Of a stretch of DNA of 64,000 nucleotides, positions 54,676 through 64,000 are shown in pieces. Every line of letters begins with the position of its first letter. Position 1 is the stretch's first letter. A program made the translations under genes and the position numbers. Under the pieces are notes generated by a model. That model did not search any database. It had not been told where the DNA came from and saw only the letters and a program-made list of their open reading frames with translations. The stretch spans positions 9,702,607-9,766,606 of the forward strand of contig OY783194.1 in NCBI GenBank assembly GCA_963678675.1, given 5' to 3'. The stretch is from Xiphydria camelus (lineage: Eukaryota > Arthropoda > Insecta > Hymenoptera > Xiphydriidae).

Positions 54676-55600
54676 TGGAATCCAATTCTATTGTATCCTT
54701 TATTTTTCTGCCACAACTTTGATTGTTGATAGTAGATGGATCAACCAATAAATTTGATTTTTCTTCACTATCAACGATTAAAGTCGTGGCAGAAAAGTAA
54801 GGGATACAATGGAATTAGATTACAATAATGTAGTAACTACTTTATTATTATTTTTTCTTTATCGATATATTTCCTCTTTCGTATTATACTATCAGAGAAG
54901 TTCCAATTTATATACCAACCTATCAAACGTGAAATGTACATGTACCTCACTTCTATTTCATCTCTTCTTCGCCTCTGGTATAATCATTTACATCCCACAA
55001 AGCACGTTTTTGTAAGTAACTTTTCTGTAACATTCCTGCGATATTTTGCAATATTCGTGAATACTACCGTATGTTAGAAATATATATTTCTTGATAAATT
55101 CACGAATGTTGCAAAATATCATAGAAACATTTCGGAATCATTACATCGAAAGATTTCCTCGATAAGGTACAGCTCGATAAGATTGTACTTGTGGGAGCTG
55201 AATTATATGGGGTTTTTATAATTATTTTAGGAAGTCCCAGAAGAATACAGATGCAGCATAATATAGATCTGTGCTAGAAATAATAAGGAATAACCTTCGA
55301 CGAGCATTCGGGCTGTGGCAACAGAGGTTAGAATCAGCAAGATCATGGTAGGGAGGATATTGAAGGATGAACGCACGTCCATGCACTCGAGGCAGCAGAT
55401 CTAACCCACCGAATAAACTAATGCAGCTGGTTCTTGGAACAACAAGTGGACGATCCCTCGTTCCAAAGAAACCCCCTCGGGTTCGCACATGATTTGGAGT
55501 CCTTCTGGGTGGAATTGAATAGACGTACGTTTATTTCTGTAACAAATTATAAATAACAAAATTATATCCAGCATTTCACTATTTAAAATATAGTACGAAG
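54665..55600. repeat. alternating inverted-repeat array (right part)
   Basis: Palindromic centre 54676-54845, then 54846-55560 is a direct copy of 47780-48500, sharing TTTACATCCCACAAAGCACG and CAACAAGTGGACGATCCC with few differences. It is separated from its left partner by the LINE. Confidence 0.75.
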
Positions 55601-56600
55601 GAGGAAATATACCAATAGAGAAAAAATAAGGTTAAAGTAATTACTTGATTATTGTGATCCAATTCCATTGCATCTGCTATTCTTCTGCCACGGCTTTGAT
55701 GGAGAAGAAACATCAAATTTATTTGTTAATCAATCGATCCGGCCCGTGCTCGCATGACGCTGAAAACAAAAAATAGAATTACCACAAAGAGATATTTGTC
55801 CTTCCATCAAAAGTGAGTTTAAAGCTGTCAGATGGCAATTAAACTTATCTGATGGCAATTCTTCTGAGATACTGCCGTCTCCTTTCCTACTCTTTATGCA
55901 CAGGCAACCAGAGAAACATAGCACTACATCCGTTCACTATCTCGATATTCGAAAAAAATACAAACGATTATTAAACTATACGGAGCGTCTGTCACATTCA
56001 CCACTATTGAGATTCATAACTCCGATTACACTGAATTTTTACTTTTTATTAACAAACGCGTCCGAGGATCGAAATAAATGCGAGGGAAATCGTTTCGCGA
56101 ATGGAAATATTTTATTAATTTTGAAAACCATAACTAAACATTCAAGGAATATATTCTCTCACACACTCTCACATACATTTGATGGCGTATGCGTGTGGCC
56201 GCATCTGTGTACACATTTCCGACCATGGCCGAATATCGCCGAAGACAGGCGGAATTTTTGTGAGATTTTGACATATATATATCGCCCGAGAAATCGGATT
56301 CTCGACTTTTAGGCGCAAGGGGCGTGGCTTCGCGTTGCTAAGGAAAAATCTCTGTTAATATGTAACTTACAACATTTACTCTGGTCTCTATCGATAGAGA
56401 ATAGTCGATTTATATGGCGTAACTAAGCATAGTTTTCGTTATAACCGTATATTTATTGAGAAAATTCGATGTAAAAATTGAGGGGTGCAGGGGGCAGACA
56501 TTTGTGGTGTAAAGAGACACGGGTGCGCTCGCGACATCAGCGCTGTCGTGTCTGAGCGCGGAACTACTTGAACGAACATGCCGCGAGACACTGCCGTGTC
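55601..56600. other. no gene supported
   Basis: Contains short repeats (CAGATGGCAATTAAACTTATC/CTGATGGCAATTCTTCTGA around 55825-55865) and a 138-codon ORF (55896-56312) without recognisable domains. Confidence 0.4.
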
Positions 56601-56603
56601 TCT

Positions 56604-56658
56604 TGATCTTTATCCCGTGCGCCGGCTGTGAGACCGCACCTCACCAGTTAAGGGTTAA
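56604..56658. mobile_element. piggyBac-type terminus, right
   Basis: Reverse complement of 44721-44774, ending GGGTTAA. Identical over ~50 bp except one or two bases. Confidence 0.7.
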
Positions 56659-56969
56659 GGGGTAACACCACTCTAGCGGCCGGAAAAAAGGCCTAAATTG
56701 TAGTGTTTTACGGGAGTATGAAAAAAGGAATCGAATTTCTGTTTAGAGGGTTTATTAAGTATGTAATGAAGTATGAAAAACAATTATGTTATTAGTAATT
56801 AGATACAAAATGGCGGCTATACAGCCAGTCTACTGAATCGCCTTTTTTTAGTACCAAAACGGGCGGATACATCTCGGAAAGTATAAGACCTGGAACAAAA
56901 AATCAAAAAGATTATTAATATACATACTATTGCCTATAGAAGTACGCAGGGATTTTTCGTTAATTCAAT
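56659..56969. other. no gene seen
   Basis: Non-coding spacer between the piggyBac-type end and foldback B. Confidence 0.4.
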
Positions 56970-57645
56970 CTCTGTAAAAAAAGTGTCAATAAAAATTGGA
57001 ACGTAAAATACTCCAAAAAACATTTGAAATCAATTAAGATCGCCATGTTCAAGATTTATATATAAAAAGTAAAAGGTATCACTTGAAAGGAAAATTATTG
57101 TAAATCAAGTTACTAAAAAATTTGACTAAAAAATGTATAAACAAAATTTTCATAAAAAAGGACTTGCCGCGTTTTTTCCTTCTAAATAAGAAATTCAGAC
57201 AGAGAATTATATTCGATGTTTATGCACATATGATTTTAAATAAATTCATACACTTATATGTTACCACCAGTATACCGAATGTCGCACGGGACACCGATCA
57301 CGCGGGGGCCCTCAGAATTTCTATGAATTTGACTTCGGCAGTCCAATTTATGAATCACTCTAGCACCGTCCAAGCACTATCAATTATTCGGTATAGTGGA
57401 TCAAATATGAAAACTTAAACGCGGCAAGTTCTTTTTTATGAAAATTTGTTTATAAATTTTTTAGTCGAATTTTTTAGTAACGATTTACAATAATTTTCCT
57501 TTCAAATGATGCTTTTTATTTTTTATATATAAATCTTGAACATGGCGATCTTAATTGATTTCAAATCTTTTTTGGAGAGTATTTTACGTATCAATTTTTA
57601 TTGGCACTGAATGAATATGCCGCCTTTTTTTTACAGAGAACCTGT
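56970..57645. mobile_element. foldback element, copy B
   Basis: Fuller copy of the element at 44826. Arms run from TCTCTGTAAAAAAAGTGTCAAT inward to GACTTGCCGCGTTT and back to the inverse at 57645. The loop includes CATACACTTATATGTTACCACCAG and CGAATGTCGCACGGGAC, shared (inverted) with copy A. Confidence 0.8.
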
Positions 57646-58093
57646 TTTTGTGGCAAGATTTCATTAATTTTTGGATAGTATAATACGAAATAGGAAATAT
57701 ATAATTTTTAATAATTCTGTCATTATTATCTATAGAATTGGTTAACTCAGATTAAGATAGTTTCTTAATTTCTACGTAGAGTAAGTTTGGTATACCGTAT
57801 GTCCCTTGGCAAACCCCGGATTTTGAATTTCCGTAACATTTGGCCGGAAGTGGTTGGGTCAGTGCTCTAGTCATTTATAGTTAGAGTTGGCTTCGGGAGA
57901 GTGCGCTGCGGTCTTACGAGCCGAGGGAAAAGTGTCAAACGTCTGGGGGGCCTTTCTCGAGTCACTAGACACTTTAAACAAACCCTAAAATTTTCTCCGT
58001 ATCCCTATTGGGATCCTTGGCGGGGGCGTAGCTTATGGCCAAGCGCTCTGGTGGCGAAACGAAAAACTAGCGTAAGTAGGGTTCCGCTGTCAA
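57646..58093. repeat. mixed fragments of array and foldback families
   Basis: 57675-57790 copies the AATTCTGTCATTA...TTAACTCAGATTAA block of 49190-49260. 57880-57965 copies the GTTAGAGT(T/G)GGCTTC...GAGTGCGCTGC block of the 8.1-kb foldback. Confidence 0.6.
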
Positions 58094-58301
58094 GGGCCCC
58101 ATACATGGTACGATTCGTCGCTTCGATCTTATTTATCGTTACGATATTTAAAATCGCATGGGTTTCTTTTGCGATCTCCGATATCGTCTTCGACTAATTG
58201 TAAGTAAATCATTAACTATGTTGACATACACTATCTATTCGTCGTTTCGATCAGTCTGAAACGACGGATCGAAGCGACGAATCCTACCATGTATGGGTCC
58301 C
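58094..58301. mobile_element. 208-bp palindromic MITE
   Basis: GGGCCCCATACATGGTACG at the left, inverted as GGGACCCATACATGGTAGG at the right, each followed by ATTCGTCGCTTCGATC. The GGGCCC start suggests a Harbinger-type family; target duplication unclear. Confidence 0.7.
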
Positions 58302-59479
58302 TTGAAGGGCCGTCAGTTAGCCCAGACTTGGTCCACAATTTTGTTTTTTCTTTTTTTATATACGAAGTGAAAAATTAAAGTGCGTTTTATAATAAAAAAA
58401 ATAACAGATCCTGTCACTTACTCTGCCTTCGATAAGAAATGCATGTATTTACAATAGACTTTGATAATAATTGTACTAAAGAATTATTGATTACATTACA
58501 TATGAATTGTATAAAAATTAAAACAATTCAAATAATACTATATATAAACCATATATATAATATATAGTCCGTATATGGTTTATATACAAATTACATAAGC
58601 CCCAATTTATATATATATATATATATGTTCTATAGGTATACAAAATATGCATTTATAATTAATCTCATCCAAGCATTTAATTTGTCAATCTCCTCTTCTT
58701 CGCCGAACTTATTTAATATTTTTACTCTGAGAATTTGCATGTGGGAATTGAAAAAATCTAACATTCGGATTAGGTTGAGGTGTACCTACTCATGCAACCA
58801 TAGACTGAGCAATAAATTTTACTTTTTATGTTTCCATCATTGACAACACTTTAACTTGTTTGTTTTTAACATTTAACTGTATTTAACCATATTTATTCCA
58901 TTCAGGACAGATCGACTCGGCTCGCGCTTATATTTCCGACGTACCAATACGTCAAACGTTCTGAATAGGTTAACACTGCCATGTGACCCTACTTACACTA
59001 GTTTCACTCTTAGCCGCCAGAGCTTGTAACCTAGGAATAAGTTTCCCAATCCGTATTCGTAAATGCATCGACTTACGTTGACCGCAAAATAACCGTTTAA
59101 TCAAGCATCGATCAACCCATACGTATACAAAACCAAAAGCGATGAAACGTCAGACTTTCTAACCGCAAAAAACTGGGATAAAATCAAAGAACTTAGTTAT
59201 TGGACAGTGTTCTTATTTTTTGGAAATACTCAATCCAGTAATTGGACAGTCAAGAATTAATAAGCCAGGTCTTTCGAAAGTTAACGAGTCTGGTTGCATA
59301 CGCGACAGGATACGTGTTCGGATAGGGATACGACGGTAGGCCCGTAACGATACGTGCAACGTAATGCATCGGGACCACCGTATCTATTCTGCGCATGCAC
59401 AGACTGATGCGTATACGGATACGTTTAAAATTCAGGACATGCTTAAAGTGTCTACTCGAAAAGTTACGTATACGCATCT
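58302..59479. other. no gene seen; AT palindrome
   Basis: 58540-58590 is an AT-only palindrome (AAACCATATATATAATATAT and inverse). The remainder has no supported feature. Confidence 0.4.
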
Positions 59480-59625
59480 TAGCGAATAGACCAATCAGGA
59501 TGAAGTATTCCGTTGTGGTGGAGGTCCTGATTGGTCTACTCGCTAAGATGCGTATACGTTTCCTGATACGAAATACTTGATCCTGATTGGTCTATTCGCT
59601 AAGATGCGTGCACGTAAAAATACGA
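59480..59625. mobile_element. MITE of the TGATTGGTCTATTCGC family
   Basis: Three copies of GATTGGTCTA(T/C)TCGCTAAGATGCGT in alternating orientation with AAGTATTCCGTTGTGGTGG between them. Confidence 0.7.
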
Positions 59626-59634
59626 GCGAATTCG

Positions 59635-59790
59635 AGAAAGGGGCCCCTGATCTCCCGGTAGCTGTCAATTCGGGAGATCGAAGCATCTAACCTCGAAACC
59701 GTTAATTTGTAAATAATGATGAATAATGTGTAGAAGTGATAAGAAATAATTATTCGGGTATCTTCGATGAGTTTCCCCAAGTGTTTAAAA
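59635..59790. repeat. fragment of the GGGAGATC foldback family
   Basis: GTCAATTCGGGAGATCGAAGC and TGTAGAAGTGATAAGAAATAAT match arm sequence at 8141-8235. Confidence 0.65.
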
Positions 59791-59934
59791 ATCGATGTCC
59801 GATTTTTGCCAATAACTGTTGCTTCAACTTCCAGTGATATTAGTATTACTGCAGAACGAGTAAGTTTGAAGATTTTCATGAAGACTCATGATTTTCTGAC
59901 ATGTCATCTCGTACAGGTGCAACCGAAGAGGATC

Positions 59935-60579
59935 TATAGTACACGGAAATAGTACTTTTTAGAAGAAATAATTTATAAAGTTTTCATATTACGTAAATTA
60001 TGTTCCTATATAATGGAAGTAGGAATAAATCCCCAAAAAGTTCCCATGTGGCCGATGTCCGCAACATCCCTTATTTTGACAAAAACCATCCCCGGATGGT
60101 ACATTGTGCCGGTTCTTCTCAATTTCCTCGTAAACCGTTGGTCAAACGTAAAAATGTATACAATCAAACATTTTTGCCTTTAAATTCTACACAAAAACTG
60201 TTCTATAAGCATTTTAGCTAATCCTCTCTGAATTTCCGCAAATAACGTTCAAAGTTATAGTACACGGAAATAGTACATTTTAGAAGAAATCATTTATAAA
60301 GTTTTCATATTACGTAAATTATGTTCCTATATAATTGGAGTAGGAATAAATCCCCAAAAAGTTCCCATGTGGCCGATGTCCGCAGCATCCCTTATTTTGC
60401 AAAAAAAACCACCCCCGGATGGTAGATTGTGCCGGTTTTTCTCAATTTTCTCGTAAACTATTGTTTAAACGTAAAAATGTATAGAACCAGGAATGTTCGC
60501 CATTAAATTCTACAGAAAAGCTATTCTATAAGCATTTCAGCTAATCCTCTCTGAATTTCCGCAGATAACGTTCAAAGTT
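59935..60579. repeat. 321-bp direct tandem duplication
   Basis: TATAGTACACGGAAATAGTAC begins copies at 59935 and 60256. Both carry CCATGTGGCCGATGTCCGCA and CTAATCCTCTCTGAATTTCCG. A third copy is inverted at 62948-63229. Confidence 0.9.
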
Positions 60580-60861
60580 AGGTGTAGTTTTTAGCATGTA
60601 AAATGTGAATTTATGGTAATTGCAGTGATTTTCATAGTTCTGGTGCTATAATATCGCTACATAAGTATTATCTAATTGTAAGTCAAATTTTAAAATTTGA
60701 AAGGGATTTTAGAGCATTATAACTATGCATTTTCTAATTTGAGCTCGTTTCCACACTACCCATGAGGTAGAGCTCCCGGCGCGTTTTTTTAAAATGATTT
60801 CCCCAATAGGCCTAATCCACTAACATGTCTTTTTTAATTCATTTGTTAGGTTCTCTTCATT
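60580..60861. other. no gene seen
   Basis: AT-rich spacer between the tandem copies and the CXC pseudogene. Confidence 0.4.
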
Positions 60862-61740
60862 TCATATCTCGTCAGGTTGTGCATTAAAGTAACCCTGTCC
60901 ATGGCAGTTGGAGCACATGGTTGAACAATGTAATCCAAGTCTAAGACATGCACACCGCTTACCACAACCCTTTTTACAGCTGCACGATATAACTTTCAGA
61001 ACAGAAATCGGAGCCGGCGCCTCGGTAGTAAAAACTGGTGATAAAATATTGCCCATTTTTTCCAACCCCACTGCGCGCGCGCGTTGGCTGTATATATTTT
61101 CCTCGCCAAGATTGAATTTGGTGAAATACCCGGTAAGAATGCTGTTTTAATGCTGTAGATGTTGGTGGCAATCTAGACAATGTTACGGCATGATTGGATT
61201 GGCCAACCAACTTATTAAAATAAATAAATCTGTAGCTATTCAAAGAAATTTCTTTCCGTTCAGCTTTATATAACGCAAGTGTGAATTTCTCACCAGCACT
61301 TTCAATTTGTTCTTTCGTAGATTGAGAACTGTTGAAAATATATATAACATCTTCCACAAATCCTTTCTCTTATTTAATATGTTTACGATTTCAGATTTGC
61401 CTTTTCCGAAAAACGCAGAAGTGATATCACAACCACTAAACGCATGTGCAAAAAGAACAGTTTCTTTAATATTTTTAATAACATTGGATGATTACATATC
61501 AGGAGATCTATAAATCCTTTTCTTTATATTTCCTTGGGCTGGTTTCAAAAACAAACTATATTTATCTTGAGGAGCAAAGGCAATAATAAGGGAAAGAAGA
61601 TCGACATCCTGACCAACTACAACCACAGTGTCGTGTTGACTTGACAGATCGATGGCGGTTGTAACGATTAGTAAGTCAGCATCGTCTAAAGCAGTAAGAG
61701 TATTAATATTGACAGAAAAGTAACCATTGTAAACAAAATC
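60862..61740 (-). pseudogene. PIN/asteroid-like domain plus CXC cysteine-rich protein
   Basis: Minus strand, 5' to 3': an acidic-residue nuclease-like segment (VVVVGQDVDLLSLIIAFAP, about 61600) and HAFSGCDITSAFFGKGK (about 61420), then SRLPPTSTALKQHSYRVFHQ (about 61140). It ends in a CXC tail, SCSCKKGCGKRCACLRLG, spaced C-x-C-x3-C-x3-C-x-C-x6-C-x3-C-x2-C, stopping at 60862. At least one stop (near 61505) and shifts near 61360 and 61080. I recognise the architecture from multi-copy insect proteins of likely mobile origin; the nuclease role is inferred. Confidence 0.6.
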
Positions 61741-61814
61741 AAATGGTACTGAAATTATCAGCTAATGTACTGACGTACTGACAAAGTGGTCGATGTACTG
61801 ATTTCAGTACCATT

Positions 61815-62794
61815 TGTGACGGAGAATCGCTCCGCGTCACAAAAAGGGTGCACTCGGGCCCCTTTCGGAAAACGCGCGCGAATCGATTCGCGATAAGACC
61901 GCGCGAAGCGTCACGATCGCGATCGTGACGAGAAGGCGAGCGAGTCGGAGGAATCAGTCTTGCGATCACGCTCGTCAAGTGAGCTTTATAGAGTTGAGCT
62001 AGGGATCTTGGCCAGTGCGTATCGTGTGTGAGAGGAAACGAAACCCCGTCAATCCTACGCCTAACCAAAAGTTCGTGCATAACGAGTGCCACGAGGAGCC
62101 ACGCCGAGCTCCAACGGGAGAGCCCTACGCCCTCGAGAGAGAGCTCCCCCAGGAGGACGAGACCGGAGGAAGACGAGACCCCGGATCCGCAGGCCGGAAA
62201 CCGAGGGACCAGGAAGCGCCTGGCCACGAACGACCGCTGCAGACCCGGTACGCTCCCCTCTTTTTCTTGCGTGACCTCCGACTCGCCTCCGCGCCGTAGC
62301 TCGCCGTCCGAGAGCGCACGTTTTTGTTAGCGCCTTCGCGCGAGCGCTTCGTTTCATCCGTCGGCGAATCGAGCGGTGTCCGCGGGATTGTGCGGCACCG
62401 TTTCGGTGTTCGTTAGAGTAACGCACGCGAGCGTCGTTCGGGGACCAGCGTAGAGTTCCCCGGCAAATAAACGTTTCTATTGCTTTCTTTTGACGCAGTC
62501 GATTTTTCTTTTTCGCGAACCCGTCCGCGAATCCGTCCTCCCGTGTCCCAGCCATCGTCAACCGAACCGCCCCTCTACCATTTGCTGTGGTAGCCGGACC
62601 CGTTCGGGATCGGAACGGTACCGATCTCGCGATTCCCGCGCGTTCCCGGGGAGCTCGATCGTCTCCCCTCGCGGTGCATGCGCGGTACACCTGGCGCCCA
62701 TCGTTTTTTTTTTTGTTTCGCGCGCGGCATCGTAGCCGCTTAATAGTGGCGTAGCGGAGGGCACCGAGGGCCCTCACCGAAACGCTACGTCATA
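61815..62794. mobile_element. solo LTR, ~980 bp
   Basis: Starts TGTGACGGAG and ends CTACGTCATA, an imperfect terminal inverted repeat (TGTGACG versus TATGACG inverted). CATT flanks both sides (61811-61814, 62795-62798). Strikingly CpG-rich against AT-rich surroundings, with AATAAA at 62466-62471 as the likely polyadenylation signal (plus orientation). No internal retroelement genes, so it is the product of LTR-LTR recombination. Gypsy-type is likely from LTR style and 4-bp duplication. ORFs inside are CpG artefacts. Confidence 0.7.
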
Positions 62795-62947
62795 CATTGT
62801 ACTGACAGGAACAACACTGATTAAATTCCGTAAATAATCCACCGTATCGCATACCACAAGTTTGTGTCACAAGTGCGTTGACGCCTCGCTGAACTTGACA
62901 TATTTTAACGGCCTGCTAAAAACTATCCTTAACTTTAAACGTATTTT

Positions 62948-63229
62948 GCGAGAATTCAGTAAGGATTAGCTAACATATTTATAGAATAGTTTTTGTGTAG
63001 AATTTAATGACGAACATTTTTGGTTGTATACATTTTTTACGTTTGAAAAACGGTTTACAAGGAAATTGAGAAAAACCGGCACAATGGCACACGATCCGGG
63101 GGTGGTTTTTTGCAAAATAAGGGATGTTGCGGATACTGGACAATTGGGAACTTTGTAGCGTTTTGTTCCTGATCACATTAGGAAAATGTATACGTAATAT
63201 GAAAACTTTATAAATTATTTCTCCTATTC
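62948..63229. repeat. inverted third copy of the 321-bp repeat
   Basis: Reverse complement of the 59935/60256 units (e.g. GGATTAGCTAACA, AGGAAATTGAGAAAAACCGGC, AAATAAGGGATGTTGCGGA). Confidence 0.85.
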
Positions 63230-63242
63230 TATGTTTATGTCG

Positions 63243-63415
63243 CAGGCAAATTGTAACTTTAGGCAGACAGTATCTGCCTAGGCAAATACCTACTGCCTGG
63301 GCAAATAGCTTTTCTTTATAATTCATTCCTAAATGACTAGGCAGATACTATTTGACTAGGCAAATAGTATCTGCCTAAATGTTCTTTAGGCATATAGCAT
63401 ATAGATTAGTTATTT
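63243..63415. repeat. palindromic repeat of GGCAAATA units
   Basis: Alternating TAGGCAGATA, TGCCTAGGCAAATA and inverse copies forming hairpins. Confidence 0.7.
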
Positions 63416-63559
63416 ATATAACCAGTTAGGAAATGCCTCATTTTGCGTAACGAGTGAGATTATTGCAATATCTATCACACGAGTTATACAGAATGCATTT
63501 CCTAACGTGTTGCATACAAGATTTTTTCAAATTATTTCTAAAACATGCGAGCGGTTGGT

Positions 63560-63960
63560 TAGGCAAATGGTCATTTCAGGCAAATAACTTTTGTGGCTCC
63601 GCTCGCTTCGCTCGCTCCGCCGATTCAAGCCTAACCTAATCTAACCTAATCTTATCAAATCTAATTAATTAATATTTTAATGCGTTAGACTGGGTTAGGT
63701 TAGGTTAGGGTCGGCGGAGCGAGCAAAAGGAGCGAAGCCACAAGAGATATTTTCCTAGGCAAAGCTATTTGCCTGCAAATAACTTTTGTGGCTTCGCTCG
63801 CTCCACCGATTCAAGCCTAACCTAACCTAACCTAATCTTACCAAATCTAATTTATTTATATTTTAATGCATTGAACTGGGTTAAGTTAGATTAGAGTCGG
63901 AGGAGCGAGCGAAGCCACAAGAGATATTTTCCTAGGCAAAGCTATTTGTCTGAAACGACC
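63560..63960. repeat. two palindromic units with TTAGG/CCTAA runs
   Basis: Units 63560-63770 and 63770-63960 each start AGGCAAAT...AACTTTTGTGGCT, contain CCTAACCTAA runs (up to CCTAACCTAACCTAACCTAA at 63815-63834) and the inverse GGTTAGGTTAGG (63691-63707), and end AGCCACAAGAGATATTTTCC. They are foldbacks built around telomere-like pentamers. Confidence 0.75.
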
Positions 63961-64000
63961 ATTTACCTACGACATAAAAGCTTGAGAGAGATTAGGTATT

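Noticed and set aside
55222..55488. 88-aa minus-strand ORF (MRTRGGFFGTRDRPLVV...)
   Set aside because: The related copies at 48.2-48.5 and 49.3-49.45 kb carry stops and shifts with no sign of frame conservation; treated as repeat DNA.
55896..56312. 138-aa ORF
   Set aside because: No recognisable domain, low-complexity composition, surrounded by repeats.
61739..62777. Long Arg/Pro-rich ORFs on both strands (up to 238 aa)
   Set aside because: CpG-rich solo LTR sequence lacks stops in several frames at once; composition effect, no domain.
63560..63960. Chromosome end (telomere)
   Set aside because: Only short TTAGG runs in both orientations inside palindromic units, with normal sequence continuing afterwards.
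1..64000. Naming the species or insect order
   Set aside because: Element content is compatible with several TE-rich insect lineages; no host single-copy gene is available to decide.

Overview
The window looks like a repeat-dense stretch of an arthropod nuclear genome, most likely an insect. The reasons are its AT-richness, an assembly gap of exactly 200 Ns, poly(A)- or microsatellite-tailed LINEs with target-site duplications, spliced PIF/Harbinger transposon genes with MADF partners, Helitrons, TTAA-flanked piggyBac-like elements, and palindromes carrying TTAGG-type units. The order cannot be fixed from sequence alone. I found no convincing single-copy host gene, rRNA or functional tRNA. 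Nearly all recognisable coding sequence belongs to mobile elements or to an endogenised DNA virus, much of it broken.

Layout. 1-931: broken pogo-like transposase ending in a B-box-like zinc finger. 4.1-13.65 kb: a large element bounded by ~0.45-kb inverted repeats, carrying DDE_Tnp_4 transposase pieces near its left end and a SWIM zinc finger near its right end. Inside it sit a 5'-truncated R1-like LINE with a 15-bp target-site duplication, a piggyBac-like inverted-repeat element, a foldback, a Helitron and two Harbinger-type MITEs. 14.2-15.1 kb: TTAA-flanked element. 17.2-19.0 kb: pogo/Tigger-like transposase split by a 641-bp palindrome. 20.2-21.1 kb: two small DNA elements.

23.2-28.9 kb: degraded Maverick/adintovirus-like block. 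It holds a family-B DNA polymerase (+), and on the minus strand a retroviral-type integrase, a collagen-like protein, a conserved ORF of unknown role and a packaging-type ATPase. A phospholipase-A2 capsid-type protein (+) diverges from the ATPase. 29.5-37.4 kb: PIF/Harbinger element whose transposase exons (+) and MADF exons (-) interleave. A Helitron with nine 129-bp repeats has jumped into one transposase exon.

37.6-39.6 kb: CR1/jockey-like LINE placed inside a (GA)n tract beside the gap. 40.3-43.7 kb: inverted-repeat-flanked element filled with a ~133-bp minisatellite. 44.7-56.7 kb: two matching piggyBac-like ends facing each other 12 kb apart. Between them lie a foldback, a USP-like protease remnant, head-to-head/tail-to-tail repeats and a nearly intact 5.0-kb LINE with a 12-bp target-site duplication. 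57-64 kb: further foldbacks and MITEs, a PIN-like/CXC pseudogene bracketed by repeat copies, a 980-bp solo LTR, and TTAGG-containing palindromes.

The genes do not form a host pathway. The region is a layered insertion history in which several nesting events can be ordered from the sequence. All frames, junctions and repeats were read by eye; no database search was run.
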